The notes beneath the pieces are model-generated. The model was given only the letters and a program-made list of their open reading frames with translations. It did not search any database and was not told the DNA's origin. A DNA stretch of 64,000 nucleotides from Corynebacterium gottingense (GTDB taxonomy: Bacteria; Actinomycetota; Actinomycetes; Mycobacteriales; Mycobacteriaceae). Shown one piece after another: positions 7,845 to 17,543 of the stretch (position 1 is its first letter; the number at the start of each line of letters is the position of its first letter). The DNA lies in NCBI RefSeq assembly GCF_003693265.1, contig NZ_RDRE01000003.1, forward strand, positions 1 to 64,000, in the 5' to 3' direction. The translations under genes and the position numbers were made by a program.

Positions 7845-8457
7845 ACCCGCTGCCGTGGTGGTCAAACCGGTTGCCAAGGCGCTGCTCAAGGTCGGGATGA
7901 CCCCAAACGTCACCACGCTTGTGGGCACCGCGGCGACCGTGCTCGCCTCCGTTGTGCTCATCCCCACCGGCCACCTCGTTTGGGCTGCGTTGCTGTCTAT
8001 CTTCTTCGCCGCGTTCGACATGGTCGACGGCACGATGGCGCGACTGCGCGGCGGGGGCACCGCGTTCGGGGCGACGCTGGACGCCAGCTGCGACCGCATC
8101 ACGGACGGTGCGCTCTTCGCCGCCATCGCCATGTGGCTCATCTACGTGGACAACGCGCAGCCGTACAATGTGGCCGTCTGCCTTGCCGTGCTGGTGCTCT
8201 CGCAGGTGATTAGTTACGTCAAGGCGCGCGGAGAGGCCGGCGGGCTGCGCATCGTCGGTGGGCTCATCGAGCGCCCCGAACGGCTCATCATCGCCCTGGC
8301 GGGGCTTTTCCTCGAGGGCTTCGGCGTGCACCACGCCATCGAGGTGTCGCTGTGGGTCCTCCTCGTCGGCTCCGTATTCACGGTGGGCCAGCGCCTGCTG
8401 TACGCGGCGCGCGACCCCAAGTCCGACGGCAAGCTGGCACCACCCGCGGGGGCGTAG
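7822..8457 (+). CDS. pgsA: Phosphatidylinositol phosphate synthase
   Basis: This 211-aa integral membrane CDP-alcohol phosphotransferase has the full signature D66-MVDG-TMAR-(8)-G-(3)-D-(3)-D (DMVDGTMARL... to CDRITD), with the Asp residues that bind metal and CDP-diacylglycerol. About five or six hydrophobic helices are visible. In Actinobacteria this enzyme joins CDP-DAG to inositol 1-phosphate, giving phosphatidylinositol phosphate, the precursor of PIMs, LM and LAM. GGAGG lies 7 bases before the ATG. It is followed directly by patA and pimA, which act on the product. Confidence 0.95.
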   Translation: MLSVHGRKPAAVVVKPVAKALLKVGMTPNVTTLVGTAATVLASVVLIPTGHLVWAALLSIFFAAFDMVDGTMARLRGGGTAFGATLDASCDRITDGALFAAIAMWLIYVDNAQPYNVAVCLAVLVLSQVISYVKARGEAGGLRIVGGLIERPERLIIALAGLFLEGFGVHHAIEVSLWVLLVGSVFTVGQRLLYAARDPKSDGKLAPPAGA

Positions 8458-9414
8458 ATGGCAGTACTCGACCCGGTGACGGCGGGGTACCTCGCCGGTT
8501 GGAAGCTCGTGGGACGGCTGCCCGAATCCGTCACTGGCCGGGTGTTCGCGCGGGGCGCCGATTGGGCGTCCGGCAACGGGGCGGGGCCGGAGATGCTCCG
8601 CCGCAACCTCACCCGCGTCGTCGGCCCCGAGCGCGTGACACGCGAGCTCGTACGCGATGCGATGCGTTCCTACGCGCGCTATTGGCACGGGGCGTTCCGC
8701 TTGCCGCAGCTCGCCGGACAGCCCGGGCTGCTCGCCGAGCTCGATGCAGGCGTGCAGGGGCGGGCGCTTATCGACGCTTCTCTGGACAAGGGGCACGGCT
8801 TGATCCTCACCCTGCCCCACGCCGGGAACTGGGACATGGCCGGCATGTGGTTAGCGCAGCGCTACGGGGGATTCACGACTGTCGCTGAACGGGTCAAGCC
8901 GGAGGCCTTGTTTGATGCGTTCGTGGACTTTCGGGAGCAGCTCGGCTTTGAGGTCCTCCCGCTCACCGGCGGGCAGCGCCCTCCGTTTGCACGGCTGAAA
9001 GAGGTCCTCCGCGGGAACGGGATCGTCTGCCTCATGGGCGAGCGCGACCTTACCGGGAAGGGGATCGCAGTTGACTTTTTCGGCGAGGAAACCACCATCC
9101 CTGCGGGGCCGGCGAAGCTCGCTCAGGAGACGGGGGCAGCGCTGTGTGTCGCCCACTCGTGGTTCGAGCGAGACCTGACGCTGCCGCGATGGGGGTTCAG
9201 CGTCACCGGTATTGAGGTGCCGGAGGCGACGCCGGGCGCCGGCCAGGAGGGGCTCGCGGTCACCGCGCAGCGGGTCGCGGACGTGTTCGCCGCGAACATC
9301 GCTCAGCACCCACGGGATTGGCATGCGCTGCAGCCCATTTGGCCCGCGGATGCGGCGTGGCGCAAGCAGGCACACCCGCGGCGGGAGCCTATTGCACAGG
9401 GCGGGGAGGCGTAA
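8458..9414 (+). CDS. patA: Phosphatidylinositol mannoside acyltransferase
   Basis: The 318-aa member of the LpxL/HtrB-like acyltransferase family begins one base after the pgsA stop. The catalytic H(x4)D motif is seen as HAGNWD (His121, Asp126), followed by GGFTTVAERVKPEALFDAFV and GIVCLMGERDL. In mycobacteria PatA acylates the 6-position of the mannose added by PimA, on the inner face of the membrane. It lies between pgsA and pimA, which supports the specific assignment over a generic lauroyl-type acyltransferase. Confidence 0.93.
   Translation: MAVLDPVTAGYLAGWKLVGRLPESVTGRVFARGADWASGNGAGPEMLRRNLTRVVGPERVTRELVRDAMRSYARYWHGAFRLPQLAGQPGLLAELDAGVQGRALIDASLDKGHGLILTLPHAGNWDMAGMWLAQRYGGFTTVAERVKPEALFDAFVDFREQLGFEVLPLTGGQRPPFARLKEVLRGNGIVCLMGERDLTGKGIAVDFFGEETTIPAGPAKLAQETGAALCVAHSWFERDLTLPRWGFSVTGIEVPEATPGAGQEGLAVTAQRVADVFAANIAQHPRDWHALQPIWPADAAWRKQAHPRREPIAQGGEA
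8766..8777 (+). repeat. GCTTATCGACGC motif (in patA)
   Basis: Exact 12-mer coding Ala-Leu-Ile-Asp-Ala in patA, using the CTT leucine codon. Confidence 0.85.
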
Positions 9415-10539
9415 GTGCGCATTGGCATGGTTTGCCCGTATTCCTTTGACAAGCCCGGCGGGGTGCAGTCGCACGTGCTCGATCTCGCGCGCGTCTTCCG
9501 CGCCCGCGGGCACGACGTGCGGGTGCTGGGGCCGGCGTCGGCGAGCACTCCACTGCCAACATGGGTGAGGCGCGGCGGGCTTGCGGTACCCCTGCGCTAC
9601 AACGGTTCGGTGGCGCGCATCGCCTTCGGGCCGCAGGTGAGCCGAGTGACCCGAGAATTCCTGCGGAACGGCAACTTCGACGTCCTGCACGTGCACGAAC
9701 CGAACTCTCCCAGCTACTCCATGGTGGCGACCCGCCTGGCGCGGGGGCCAATTGTTGCGACCTACCACGCGTCCGCCCGGAGCTCCTACGCGCTCCGGTT
9801 CGCGCTGCCCATGCTGCGCGGAAATTTGGAGAAGATCCGCGGCGGGATCGCGGTGAGCGAGCTTGCGAGGCGCTGGCAGGTGGAGCAGGTGGGGACGGAC
9901 CCGATTGTCATCCCGAACGGGGTGGATACGGCGCTGTTCCGTCGAGCTCGAGAATCGGCGGACGGGTGGAAGGCCAGCGCCGACACGGACGCGGTGGAAA
10001 TCGTGTTTCTGGGCAGGCTGGATGAACCGAGGAAGGGGTTGGGGACCTTTTTGGGTGGTGTGGAAAAACTTGGTCTTCCGGTACGGGTGACGGTGATGGG
10101 TGCGGGGCACCACCGGCCGGTGCCCGGGGTGCGGTTCGTCGGCGCGGTGAGCGACGCGGAAAAGGCGGCGATCCTCGGGCGCGCGGACATTTTCGTCGCG
10201 CCAAACACGGGCGGGGAGTCCTTCGGCATCGTGCTGGTAGAGGCGATGGCCGCCGGCTGCGCCGTGGTGGCGAGTGACTTGGAGGCATTCGCGCGCGTGT
10301 GCGGCGCTGATACTGCGCACCCCGCAGGGGTGCTGTTTCCCGTCGGCGACGAGGACGCGCTCGCAGACTGCCTTCGCGCGCTCGTTGCAAACCCGCAGCT
10401 GCGCAGGCAGTTGGTTGCGCGCGGCACGCAGCGAGCCCGCGAGTACGACTGGGCTACCGTGGCCGATCGGATCATGGCGGTCTACGAGACGGTGGCGCCG
10501 GTCGGGCCCGGGGCGGCAGAGAAGGTGTCGGTGCGATGA
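9415..10539 (+). CDS. pimA: Phosphatidylinositol alpha-mannosyltransferase
   Basis: The 374-aa GT-B (GT4) glycosyltransferase transfers mannose from GDP-mannose to phosphatidylinositol, the first PIM step. It has the N-terminal GMVCPYSFDKPGGVQSH loop, a central VIPNGVDTALF linker and the C-terminal donor site with FVAPNTGGESFGIVLVEAMA (E-x7-E type). The GTG start abuts the patA stop, and the end overlaps the next ATG by 4 bases (ATGA). The membrane-associated enzyme works with PgsA and PatA encoded just upstream. Confidence 0.95.
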   Translation: MRIGMVCPYSFDKPGGVQSHVLDLARVFRARGHDVRVLGPASASTPLPTWVRRGGLAVPLRYNGSVARIAFGPQVSRVTREFLRNGNFDVLHVHEPNSPSYSMVATRLARGPIVATYHASARSSYALRFALPMLRGNLEKIRGGIAVSELARRWQVEQVGTDPIVIPNGVDTALFRRARESADGWKASADTDAVEIVFLGRLDEPRKGLGTFLGGVEKLGLPVRVTVMGAGHHRPVPGVRFVGAVSDAEKAAILGRADIFVAPNTGGESFGIVLVEAMAAGCAVVASDLEAFARVCGADTAHPAGVLFPVGDEDALADCLRALVANPQLRRQLVARGTQRAREYDWATVADRIMAVYETVAPVGPGAAEKVSVR

Positions 10540-11036
10540 CCTGGCTAGCAGTGTGCGCTGCGGTGGCGGTCACCGCGTTCCTTGCCTGGGCGTACTTCAC
10601 GGCGCAGCGGCTTGACCGGTTGCACATGAGGGTGGACCGCACCCGTGACGCGCTGCAGGCGGCGCTCGACCGGCGGTGCGCTGTCGTCGCGGCGACACTG
10701 CCCGCGCTGCGCGATCAGGCGCGGGCAACGGAGGAAGTGCGGCTGGACCCGCGAGACATTGCACACCGTCTCCGGCGGGAGGACGCGCTGTCCGTGGCGC
10801 TCACGCGCGTGCAGAAAGAGTGCGCGGGGAGCGCACCGGAGGTTGCGCACTCCCTCCGTGACGCGGAGACCCGCGTCTTCCTCGCGCTGCGTTTTTACAA
10901 CGAGGCGGTGTCAGACACGCGGGCGTTGCGGCTGCGTCCACTTGTGCGCGCGCTGCACCTCGGCGGTACCGCGGCACTGCCGGAATACGCAACGATGACC
11001 GAGCTGGAGGGCCCCGCCCCCGCGCGAAATGCGTAA
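10536..11036 (+). CDS. LemA-like membrane-anchored protein
   Basis: The 166-aa product has one N-terminal membrane helix (WLAVCAAVAVTAFLAWAYF) followed by a helical cytoplasmic or periplasmic part. Features recall LemA: RVDRTRDALQAALDRR after the anchor and RFYNEAVSDTRALR near the C-terminus. The match is partial and the usual YP-residue end is changed, so this is a tentative family call. The 4-base overlap with pimA makes it part of the PIM operon; its role is unknown. In mycobacteria this position is often filled by a different gene. Confidence 0.6.
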   Translation: MTWLAVCAAVAVTAFLAWAYFTAQRLDRLHMRVDRTRDALQAALDRRCAVVAATLPALRDQARATEEVRLDPRDIAHRLRREDALSVALTRVQKECAGSAPEVAHSLRDAETRVFLALRFYNEAVSDTRALRLRPLVRALHLGGTAALPEYATMTELEGPAPARNA

Positions 11037-11039
11037 GGT
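11034..11039 (+). promoter_or_regulatory. -10 box TAAGGT, probable leaderless tesB transcript
   Basis: TAAGGT overlaps the stop codon of the preceding gene and ends 8 bases before the tesB ATG. No Shine-Dalgarno sequence fits the gap. Confidence 0.45.
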
Positions 11040-11047
11040 CGTGTCAC

Positions 11048-11953
11048 ATGAGCGCTACACTTTCGAACCTTTCGGAGTCCCCGACCTACATCCAGCGCAT
11101 CCTGGATCTTGAGCGATGTGACGGAAACGAGCCAGACACCTTCCGCGGTGCGGCAATGCACTCGGACCATTTCGTCCGCACGTTTGGAGGACACGTCGCT
11201 GGTCAAGCGCTCGTGGCCGCCACGCGCACAGTGGAGGGTAAAAAGGTCCACTCGCTGCACGGATACTTCCTGCGCCCCGGGGACGCGAACGCGGAAACCG
11301 AGTATCGCGTCGGCCGCCCGCGCGACGGCCGCAGTTTTGCCACCCGCACCGTCGAGGCACTCCAGGGCGGGGAAGTGCTCTTCTCCATGCAAGCCAGCTT
11401 CCACCGCGCCGGCGATGAAGGCCCGGAGCACTCCGACGAGATGCGCGCGGTTCCCGCGCCGGACGAGCTGCCCGCCGAGACGAAAGCGCCCAACCTTGGG
11501 CCAGGGTCGCGCCACGACCTCAACGAGTGGGACATCCGCGTGGTGCCGCCGGAGATGTACTCGCCGAACCAATACACCACGAGCCAACAGGTGGTGTGGT
11601 TCCGATCGACGAGGAGGTTGCCGGACGAGGACACGTTCCACGCGTGCACGCTGACCTATATGTCAGACATGACGCTGCTGCACTCGGCACTCGCCGCGCA
11701 CCCCGGCCACCAAGTCCAGCTGGCCTCGCTGGACCACGCGGTGTGGTTCCTGCGTCCGTTCCGGGCCGACGAGTGGCTGCTCTACGACCAAATCTCGCCG
11801 TCTGCGCACGCCGGCCGGGCTTTGACCCACGGCCGCATCTTCGACCAGCAGGGGCGCCTGGTCGCCGTGGTGGTGCAGGAGGGGCTGACGCGCAACCTTC
11901 GCGAGGGCGCCCACGCCGTGCCCGAGCGGGATCCTCGCCCGGAACCAATGTAG
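11048..11953 (+). CDS. tesB: Acyl-CoA thioesterase II
   Basis: The 301-aa double hot-dog protein hydrolyses medium- and long-chain acyl-CoA to free fatty acid and CoA. Hallmarks are [24 protein letters not shown] near the N-terminus, the [12 protein letters not shown] strand of the first hot-dog, the second-half DMTLLHSAL helix and [20 protein letters not shown]. The length equals the family norm. The same gene sits between the PIM cluster and yebC in mycobacteria. It probably has its own leaderless promoter. Confidence 0.93.
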   Translation: MSATLSNLSESPTYIQRILDLERCDGNEPDTFRGAAMHSDHFVRTFGGHVAGQALVAATRTVEGKKVHSLHGYFLRPGDANAETEYRVGRPRDGRSFATRTVEALQGGEVLFSMQASFHRAGDEGPEHSDEMRAVPAPDELPAETKAPNLGPGSRHDLNEWDIRVVPPEMYSPNQYTTSQQVVWFRSTRRLPDEDTFHACTLTYMSDMTLLHSALAAHPGHQVQLASLDHAVWFLRPFRADEWLLYDQISPSAHAGRALTHGRIFDQQGRLVAVVVQEGLTRNLREGAHAVPERDPRPEPM

Positions 11954-11995
11954 CGCCCCAAGCAGGCCCCCGGAACGGGGTGAGCGGGGGACACG

Positions 11996-12001
11996 TATAC
12001 T
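11996..12001 (+). promoter_or_regulatory. -10 box TATACT upstream of yebC
   Basis: A near-consensus -10 element 40 bases before the yebC start; no clear -35 box is seen. Confidence 0.5.
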
Positions 12002-12041
12002 TAGCCAAGTTCATCTACTCGCGACGAAAAAGGGGTGCCAG

Positions 12042-12794
12042 ATGTCGGGCCACTCAAAGTGGGCTACTACCAAGCACAAGAAGGCTGCGAACGACGCGAA
12101 GCGTTCCAAGCTGTGGGCGAAGTTGATCAAGGACATCGAGGTGGCCGCTCGTACGGGCGGCGGCGATCCTGCAGGCAACCCAACGCTCGATGACATGATC
12201 AAGAAGGCCAAGAAGGCCTCGGTGCCGGGCGACAACATCGAGCGCGCCCGCAAGCGCGGCTCCGGCGAGGAAGCTGGCGGCGCGAACTGGGAGTCTGTGA
12301 TGTACGAGGGCTACGGCCCGAACGGCATCGCGCTGCTCATCGAGTGCTTGACCGACAACCGCAACCGCGCGGCTACTGAGGTCCGTACCGCGATGACCAA
12401 GAACGGCGGCAACATGGGCGATTCCGGCTCCGTTGCTTACATGTTCAAGCGCACCGGCATCGTCACCATGAAGAAGGGCGAGCTGACCGAGGACGACGTG
12501 CTCATGGCTGTGCTCGACGCTGGCGCCGAGGAAGTCAACGACCTGGGCGAGGAGTTCGAGGTCGTCTGCGAACCCTCCGATACGCAGGCCGTGCGCGACG
12601 CGCTCAAGGCTGAGGGCATCGAGGTCGAAGGTGCGGATCAGGACTTCCGCGCAGACATCGAGGTCGACGCCGACGTCGCCGCCGCGAAGAAGACCCTCAA
12701 CCTCATCGATGCGCTCGAGGATTCGGACGACGTGCAGAACGTGTACACCAACATGAACATCTCCGACGAGGTCGCCGCCCAGCTGGACGACTAG
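12042..12794 (+). CDS. yebC: YebC/PmpR family regulator or translation factor
   Basis: The 250-aa protein shows the conserved N-terminus [21 protein letters not shown] followed by the [29 protein letters not shown] block, [23 protein letters not shown], and an acidic central domain. Family members have been described as DNA-binding regulators, and more recently as ribosome-associated factors; the sequence does not decide between these. It is followed by its own terminator and is then upstream of ruvC, an arrangement widely conserved in bacteria. Confidence 0.95.
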   Translation: MSGHSKWATTKHKKAANDAKRSKLWAKLIKDIEVAARTGGGDPAGNPTLDDMIKKAKKASVPGDNIERARKRGSGEEAGGANWESVMYEGYGPNGIALLIECLTDNRNRAATEVRTAMTKNGGNMGDSGSVAYMFKRTGIVTMKKGELTEDDVLMAVLDAGAEEVNDLGEEFEVVCEPSDTQAVRDALKAEGIEVEGADQDFRADIEVDADVAAAKKTLNLIDALEDSDDVQNVYTNMNISDEVAAQLDD

Positions 12795-12807
12795 CCTCCG
12801 CCGCGTC

Positions 12808-12851
12808 GCCCCGCCGCGCGCCCGACTCGTACGGGTGCCCGGCGGGGCTTT
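12808..12851 (+). terminator. Terminator of yebC
   Basis: GCCCCGCCG pairs with CGGCGGGGC, with extra pairing inside (GCCCG/CGGGT), followed by TTTC. The U-run is short but the stem is very GC-rich. Confidence 0.6.
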
Positions 12852-12854
12852 CGC

Positions 12855-12866
12855 GCTTATCGACGC
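12855..12866 (+). repeat. GCTTATCGACGC motif (intergenic)
   Basis: Exact 12-mer in the yebC-ruvC gap, just after the terminator stem. Confidence 0.85.
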
Positions 12867-12917
12867 CCTGTGGTAGAACATTTGTGTTAGATGGTTCATT
12901 GCTCGTGGGAGGTTGGA

Positions 12918-13475
12918 ATGCAGCTCGAGGGGCTCCGCGTCATGGGGATTGACCCAGGCCTGACCCGGTGCGGCCTTTCCGTGGTGCAGGCCGGGCGAGG
13001 CCGCCAGATCCTTCCCATCTCGGTAGGAGTGGTGCGCACCCCGTCCAACGCGGACCTCTCCGAGCGCCTGCTGCGCCTGTCGCGTGCGGTCTCGGAGTGG
13101 ATGGACGAGTACCGCCCGGATGTGATCGCCATGGAACGTATTTTTGAGCGCGGCAACGTCTCCACCGTCATGCACACTGCCCACGCGGTCGGGGTTCTCG
13201 TCCTGGCAGCGGCGGAGCGTGGCATCGCGGTGCATATGTACACCCCTTCCGAGGTGAAGAAGGCCATTTCCGGCAACGGACGCGCGGACAAAAAGCAGAT
13301 GACGGTCATGATTACCCGTATCCTTGGGCTTTCGGAGCCGCCGAAGCCCGCGGACGCGGCGGACGCGCTGGCTATCGCGGTGTGCCACTGCTGGCGGGCC
13401 CCGCTGCTCGCACGGAGCGCGCAGGCTGAGCGGCTGGCCCAGGCGCAGCGTACAAGGACGAAGGAGAAGGCATGA
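12918..13475 (+). CDS. ruvC: Holliday junction resolvase RuvC
   Basis: The 185-aa endonuclease nicks Holliday junctions symmetrically within the RuvABC complex. Asp12 in [10 protein letters not shown], Glu in [10 protein letters not shown], and the C-terminal KKQMT...[15 protein letters not shown] block supply the RNase H-like acidic catalytic residues. The start is placed at ATG 12918 because GGGAGG precedes it by 7 bases; an upstream in-frame start at 12891 lacks a site. The stop overlaps the ruvA ATG (ATGA). Confidence 0.96.
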   Translation: MQLEGLRVMGIDPGLTRCGLSVVQAGRGRQILPISVGVVRTPSNADLSERLLRLSRAVSEWMDEYRPDVIAMERIFERGNVSTVMHTAHAVGVLVLAAAERGIAVHMYTPSEVKKAISGNGRADKKQMTVMITRILGLSEPPKPADAADALAIAVCHCWRAPLLARSAQAERLAQAQRTRTKEKA

Positions 13476-14071
13476 TTGATTCCCTTAACGGCGAGGTCAT
13501 CTCGATTGGGTTGGACCACGCGGTCATCGAGTGCGCCGGCGTCGGCTACCGCTTCTTGGCAAGCCCACCCACGCTGGCCGCGCTGACCCGCGGTGAGCAG
13601 CGCCGCGTGCTCACCTCCATGGTGGTCAAAGACGACGGCGTGACGCTCTACGGCTTCGCTGACGACGACGCGCGAGAGATGTTCCACTGCATGCAAAGCG
13701 TCACGGGACTCGGGCCCAAGTTGGCGCTCGCCGCGCTTTCCGTCTTCAGCCCCGCTGAGTTGGCCACCCACATCGCGGAGCAAAACGCCAAGCGCATCCA
13801 AACGATTCCCGGCGTGGGGAAGAAGATGGCGGACCGCATCGTGCTCGAGCTCAAGGACAAAGTTGCCACCCTGGCTGCTCCCGAGCAAGAAGCACCCGCC
13901 CCCGCCGCCACAACCTCGTTTGCCACGGAGCAGGTCGTTGAGGCGCTCGTCGGACTCGGCTTCCCGGAGCGCAGTGCCCGCCCGGTCGTTGACGCGGTCG
14001 CGGCAGAGCAACCGGACGCGGCCAGCTCCGCGCTCCTGCGCGCGGCCCTGACCCAGCTGGGCAAGAAGTGA
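13472..14071 (+). CDS. ruvA: Holliday junction branch-migration subunit RuvA
   Basis: The 199-aa protein binds four-way junctions as a tetramer and loads RuvB. The N-terminal OB fold ([20 protein letters not shown]) is followed by two helix-hairpin-helix motifs ([17 protein letters not shown] and [19 protein letters not shown]), an acidic/Ala-Pro flexible linker, and the C-terminal RuvB-binding helices ([19 protein letters not shown]). It is normal in length and operon context (ruvC-ruvA-ruvB). Confidence 0.97.
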   Translation: MIDSLNGEVISIGLDHAVIECAGVGYRFLASPPTLAALTRGEQRRVLTSMVVKDDGVTLYGFADDDAREMFHCMQSVTGLGPKLALAALSVFSPAELATHIAEQNAKRIQTIPGVGKKMADRIVLELKDKVATLAAPEQEAPAPAATTSFATEQVVEALVGLGFPERSARPVVDAVAAEQPDAASSALLRAALTQLGKK

Positions 14072-14078
14072 GGCCCCA

Positions 14079-15155
14079 ATGTCAGATGTAGAAAAGACTG
14101 AATTTTCCCTCCCGGACGGCATGGCGCGCCCGGGCAATTCGCTTATCGACGCCACCTCGCAACCCGAAGAGCGTGACGCCGAAAAGTCGTTGCGCCCGAA
14201 ATCCATCAGCGAGTTCATCGGCCAACCGAAGGTCCGTGAGCAGCTGGGCCTGGTCCTCGCTGGGGCACGCAGCCGGGACGTCACCCCGGACCACATTCTG
14301 CTGTCCGGCCCGCCGGGCCTGGGGAAGACGACGATGGCCATGATCATCGCGCAGGAACTGGGGACCTCGCTGCGCATGACCTCCGGCCCTGCACTGGAGC
14401 GCGCGGGCGACCTGGCGGCGATGCTGTCCAACCTCATGGAGGGCGACGTCCTCTTCATTGACGAGATCCACCGGATCGCCCGCCCGGCCGAGGAGATGCT
14501 CTATATGGCGATGGAGGATTTCCGGATTGACGTGATCGTCGGTAAGGGCCCCGGCGCCACGTCGATCCCCCTGGAGATCCCGCCGTTTACCCTCGTCGGC
14601 GCGACGACTCGCGCGGGTATGCTCACCGGACCGCTGCGCGACCGCTTCGGGTTTACTGCGCAAATGGAGTTCTACGACGCCGAGGACCTGACCAAGGTGG
14701 TCACCCGCGCGTCCTCCATTTTGGGAGTGAGCATCGACGAGGACGCGGCGGTGGAGATTGCCTCGCGCTCGCGCGGCACGCCGCGTATTGCCAACCGCCT
14801 CCTGCGGCGCGTGCGGGACTGGGCCGATGTGAACGGCGACGGCCACGTGGACCTCGCGGCCGCGCAGGCGGCGCTGGCGGTGTTTGACGTGGACGAGCGC
14901 GGCCTTGACCGCCTCGACCGTGCCGTGCTGGACTCGCTCATCCGTGGCCACGGTGGTGGGCCGGTGGGTGTGAACACCCTGGCCATCGCGGTCGGCGAGG
15001 AGCCCTCGACCGTCGAGGAGGTCTGCGAGCCCTACCTCGTGCGCGCTGGGTTGATGGCGCGGACGGGCCGCGGCCGCGTCGCCACGGCGGCGGCTTGGCA
15101 GCACCTGGGCATCACGCCGCCTCCGGAAGCGCCGGGCCAACTCAACCTCTCGTAG
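14079..15155 (+). CDS. ruvB: Holliday junction DNA helicase RuvB
   Basis: The 358-aa AAA+ motor drives branch migration. Walker [10 protein letters not shown] starts at residue 77; the Walker B / box II DEIHRI, sensor 1 GATTRAGML, arginine finger region PLRDRFGF, and C-terminal winged helix ending in [15 protein letters not shown] are all present. An N-terminal extension of about 35 residues precedes the core. Seven bases separate it from ruvA. Confidence 0.97.
   Translation: MSDVEKTEFSLPDGMARPGNSLIDATSQPEERDAEKSLRPKSISEFIGQPKVREQLGLVLAGARSRDVTPDHILLSGPPGLGKTTMAMIIAQELGTSLRMTSGPALERAGDLAAMLSNLMEGDVLFIDEIHRIARPAEEMLYMAMEDFRIDVIVGKGPGATSIPLEIPPFTLVGATTRAGMLTGPLRDRFGFTAQMEFYDAEDLTKVVTRASSILGVSIDEDAAVEIASRSRGTPRIANRLLRRVRDWADVNGDGHVDLAAAQAALAVFDVDERGLDRLDRAVLDSLIRGHGGGPVGVNTLAIAVGEEPSTVEEVCEPYLVRAGLMARTGRGRVATAAAWQHLGITPPPEAPGQLNLS
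14151..14162 (+). repeat. GCTTATCGACGC motif (in ruvB)
   Basis: Exact 12-mer coding Ser-Leu-Ile-Asp-Ala in the non-conserved N-terminal extension of RuvB. Confidence 0.85.
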
Positions 15156-15186
15156 GCACACCTGCGGCCTATGAAACAATGGGCGC

Positions 15187-15483
15187 ATGGAAATTGTTTA
15201 CATCCTCATCGTCCTGGCCATCTTCTTGCTCCCGTCGCTGCTGATGATGCGCAGCCAGAAGAAGCGTCAACGCCAGATGCAGGAGATGCAACGCTCGATT
15301 GCTCCCGGCGACCGGATTGTCAACGTCGCCGGTTTCCACTGCACCGTGGTGGAGAACAACGGCGAGACGCTGCAGGTGGAGCTGGCCCCGAACGTCGTGG
15401 CCACGATGGAAACCGCGGGCGTGATGAAGCGCGTGGACCCGCAGGGTTCCACCCAGGCCGACGTGCCGACCGACACCGAGTAG
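15187..15483 (+). CDS. yajC: Preprotein translocase subunit YajC
   Basis: The 98-aa protein has a single N-terminal membrane helix (VYILIVLAIFLLPSLLMM) followed by RSQKKRQRQMQEMQ and GDRIVNVAGFHCTVVE, the standard YajC pattern. It associates with SecDF and assists SecYEG-dependent export. The gene precedes secD as in most bacteria. No ribosome-binding site is clear; ACAAT lies 7 bases before the ATG, so the message may be leaderless. Confidence 0.94.
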   Translation: MEIVYILIVLAIFLLPSLLMMRSQKKRQRQMQEMQRSIAPGDRIVNVAGFHCTVVENNGETLQVELAPNVVATMETAGVMKRVDPQGSTQADVPTDTE

Positions 15484-15503
15484 CCAGCGCACCTGGCACC
15501 CAG

Positions 15504-15538
15504 CCCGACGCCTCCCAGATGCCGGGGGAGGGGTCGGG
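15504..15538 (+). terminator. Hairpin after yajC
   Basis: CCCGAC.CCTCCC pairs with GGGAGG.GTCGGG. Only a short, interrupted T-run follows, so termination may be partial. A -10-like TAGCAT (15562-15567) lies further on, upstream of secD. Confidence 0.5.
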
Positions 15539-15648
15539 CACCAATTCTTTGCCCCAATGCCGTAGCATAATCCGTTGTGCAAGTGCCGGACACCCGTCTC
15601 GGGTGCCCTGGGCAGCAAAGATCAAAGAACAGCAGAGGAGTCAGCTCA

Positions 15649-17541
15649 GTGTCCTCAAACACTCGGCGTTCCGGCGAATTGAGATCAAAACGTACGTGGC
15701 CAGGCAAAGCCCTGGCGCTGTTTTTGCTCATCGTCATCGGCGTGTACGCATTAGTCTTCTTTACCGGCGACAAGTCGGCATCGCCGAAGCTCGGCATTGA
15801 CCTGCAGGGCGGTACCCGAGTCACCCTCGTTCCGCAGGGTGAGGAGCCAACGCGCGAGCAGCTTAACGACGCCCGCCGTATCCTGGAGAACCGCGTCAAC
15901 GGCATGGGCGTCTCCGGCGCGACCGTCGTGGTGGACGGCAACACGATCGTCATCACCGCCGCCGGCGACGACACCTCCGAGGTCCGCAACATCGGCCAGA
16001 CGTCCCAGCTGCTGTTCCGCCCGGTGGAGGAGATGCCCTCCCCGGATGCCGCCGCAATTGGCCCGGCAGTGTTGGACATGGCAAACGAGTGGGTCAAGTA
16101 CGGCGTGATGACGAAGGAAGAGGCGCAAGGGCTCCTCGACCAGTCGATGGGCGGCCAGGACGGCCAGCCGAACCCGAATACGCCGAAAATCGAAGCCGAT
16201 CCGCTGCCCGAGCCCGAGGGGCCGGTTGAGGCCGCGGACCGCCGCTCCGAGGTGACGGAGATGCTCCGCGAGTCCCGCCAGTCCGACGACCCGACGAAGC
16301 AGTTCGCGTCCTTCATCCTCTTGTCGCAGAAGTGCGCCACCCAGGAGGTCGACCCGCTCGCGGGTACTGACGCAGAGGATCGCCCCCTGGTCGCCTGCGA
16401 TTCCTCGACGCGCCAGCCGCTGCTCCTCGGCGAGGTTCCGCTGCTGGAGGGCGTGACCGAGGAAGACGGTCCGCGCCTGACCGGCGAGCAGATCGACACC
16501 GCCCGCCCGATTACCGGCGGCTACAACCCGCAGAGCTCGCAGATGGAGATCAGCTTTGCGTTTAGCCAGAACGGCGACGTCAATGGTTCTTCCACCTGGG
16601 CTGCATTGACCAGCGAGATGATTGGCAAGCAGATCGCTATCACCCTGGACTCCCAGGTCATCTCCGCACCGCAAATCCAGGGCGCGACCCCGGTCGGCTC
16701 CGCCACCGCCATCACCGGCGACTTCACGCAGGAAGAGGCCGAGGGGCTGGCCAACAACCTCCGCTACGGTGCGCTGCCGCTGTCCTTTGCCGGTGAAAAC
16801 GGCGAGCCGGGCGGCACCGCGCTGACCGTCCCGCCGTCACTCGGCCTGGCCTCGCTCAAGGCGGGCCTGTACGCCGGCCTGGTTGGCTTGGCACTGGTCG
16901 CCCTGTTCGTGTTTGCGTACTACCGCCTGTACGGCCTGATTTCGCTGGCCACCCTGGCGGTCTCCGGCGTCCTGGTCTATGGGTCCCTGGTGCTGCTCGG
17001 TCGCTGGATCGGCTACTCGCTGGACCTGTCCGGCATCGCCGGTCTGATCATCGGTATCGGTACGACGGCCGACTCCTTCGTGGTGATCTACGAGCGCATC
17101 AAGGATGAGGTCCGCAAGGGCAAGACGTTCCGCTCCGCCACAGCGTCCGGCTGGGACCGCGCGAAGGAGACCGTGGTGACCGGCAACATGGTCACGCTCA
17201 TCGGCGCGGTGATCATCTACTTCCTGGCTGTGGGCGATGTGAAGGGCTTCGCGTTCACCATGGGTCTGACGACGGTGTTCGACCTCCTCGTCACCTTCCT
17301 GGTCACCGCGCCGCTGCTCATCCTGGCGTCCCGCAGTAAGTTCTGGGGCAGGCCGTCCGTCAGCGGTATGTCCAAGGCATTTGCCACGGCGAACAGGAAG
17401 AGGAACACGGCGACAGGCAAGGACATTGACACAGCTCAGGCCACAACCGCCGAATCGACAGGGTCGACGGTGGTTGAGGTCGGCGGGGGAAGCGTCGATA
17501 AGCAACTGGCCCCCTCTCGCGACGACTCTGAGGAGAAGTAA
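15649..17541 (+). CDS. secD: Protein translocase subunit SecD
   Basis: The 630-aa RND-type membrane protein uses proton motive force to pull exported proteins across the membrane. Features are membrane helix 1 (ALFLLIVIGVYALVFF), the signature GIDLQGGTRVTLVP, a large extracytoplasmic P1 domain containing an actinobacterial acidic insertion (about residues 130-270), then five further helices with ISLATLAVSGVLVYG, GIGTTADSFVVIYERIKDE and GFAFTMGLTTVFDL. The GTG start at 15649 is chosen from AGAGGAG upstream. The C-terminal cytoplasmic tail is variable. Two bases separate it from secF. Confidence 0.95.
   Translation: MSSNTRRSGELRSKRTWPGKALALFLLIVIGVYALVFFTGDKSASPKLGIDLQGGTRVTLVPQGEEPTREQLNDARRILENRVNGMGVSGATVVVDGNTIVITAAGDDTSEVRNIGQTSQLLFRPVEEMPSPDAAAIGPAVLDMANEWVKYGVMTKEEAQGLLDQSMGGQDGQPNPNTPKIEADPLPEPEGPVEAADRRSEVTEMLRESRQSDDPTKQFASFILLSQKCATQEVDPLAGTDAEDRPLVACDSSTRQPLLLGEVPLLEGVTEEDGPRLTGEQIDTARPITGGYNPQSSQMEISFAFSQNGDVNGSSTWAALTSEMIGKQIAITLDSQVISAPQIQGATPVGSATAITGDFTQEEAEGLANNLRYGALPLSFAGENGEPGGTALTVPPSLGLASLKAGLYAGLVGLALVALFVFAYYRLYGLISLATLAVSGVLVYGSLVLLGRWIGYSLDLSGIAGLIIGIGTTADSFVVIYERIKDEVRKGKTFRSATASGWDRAKETVVTGNMVTLIGAVIIYFLAVGDVKGFAFTMGLTTVFDLLVTFLVTAPLLILASRSKFWGRPSVSGMSKAFATANRKRNTATGKDIDTAQATTAESTGSTVVEVGGGSVDKQLAPSRDDSEEK
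17492..17503 (-). repeat. GCTTATCGACGC motif, reverse orientation (in secD)
   Basis: Exact 12-mer on the minus strand, in the SecD C-terminal tail (Ser-Val-Asp-Lys). Confidence 0.85.
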
Positions 17542-17543
17542 CC

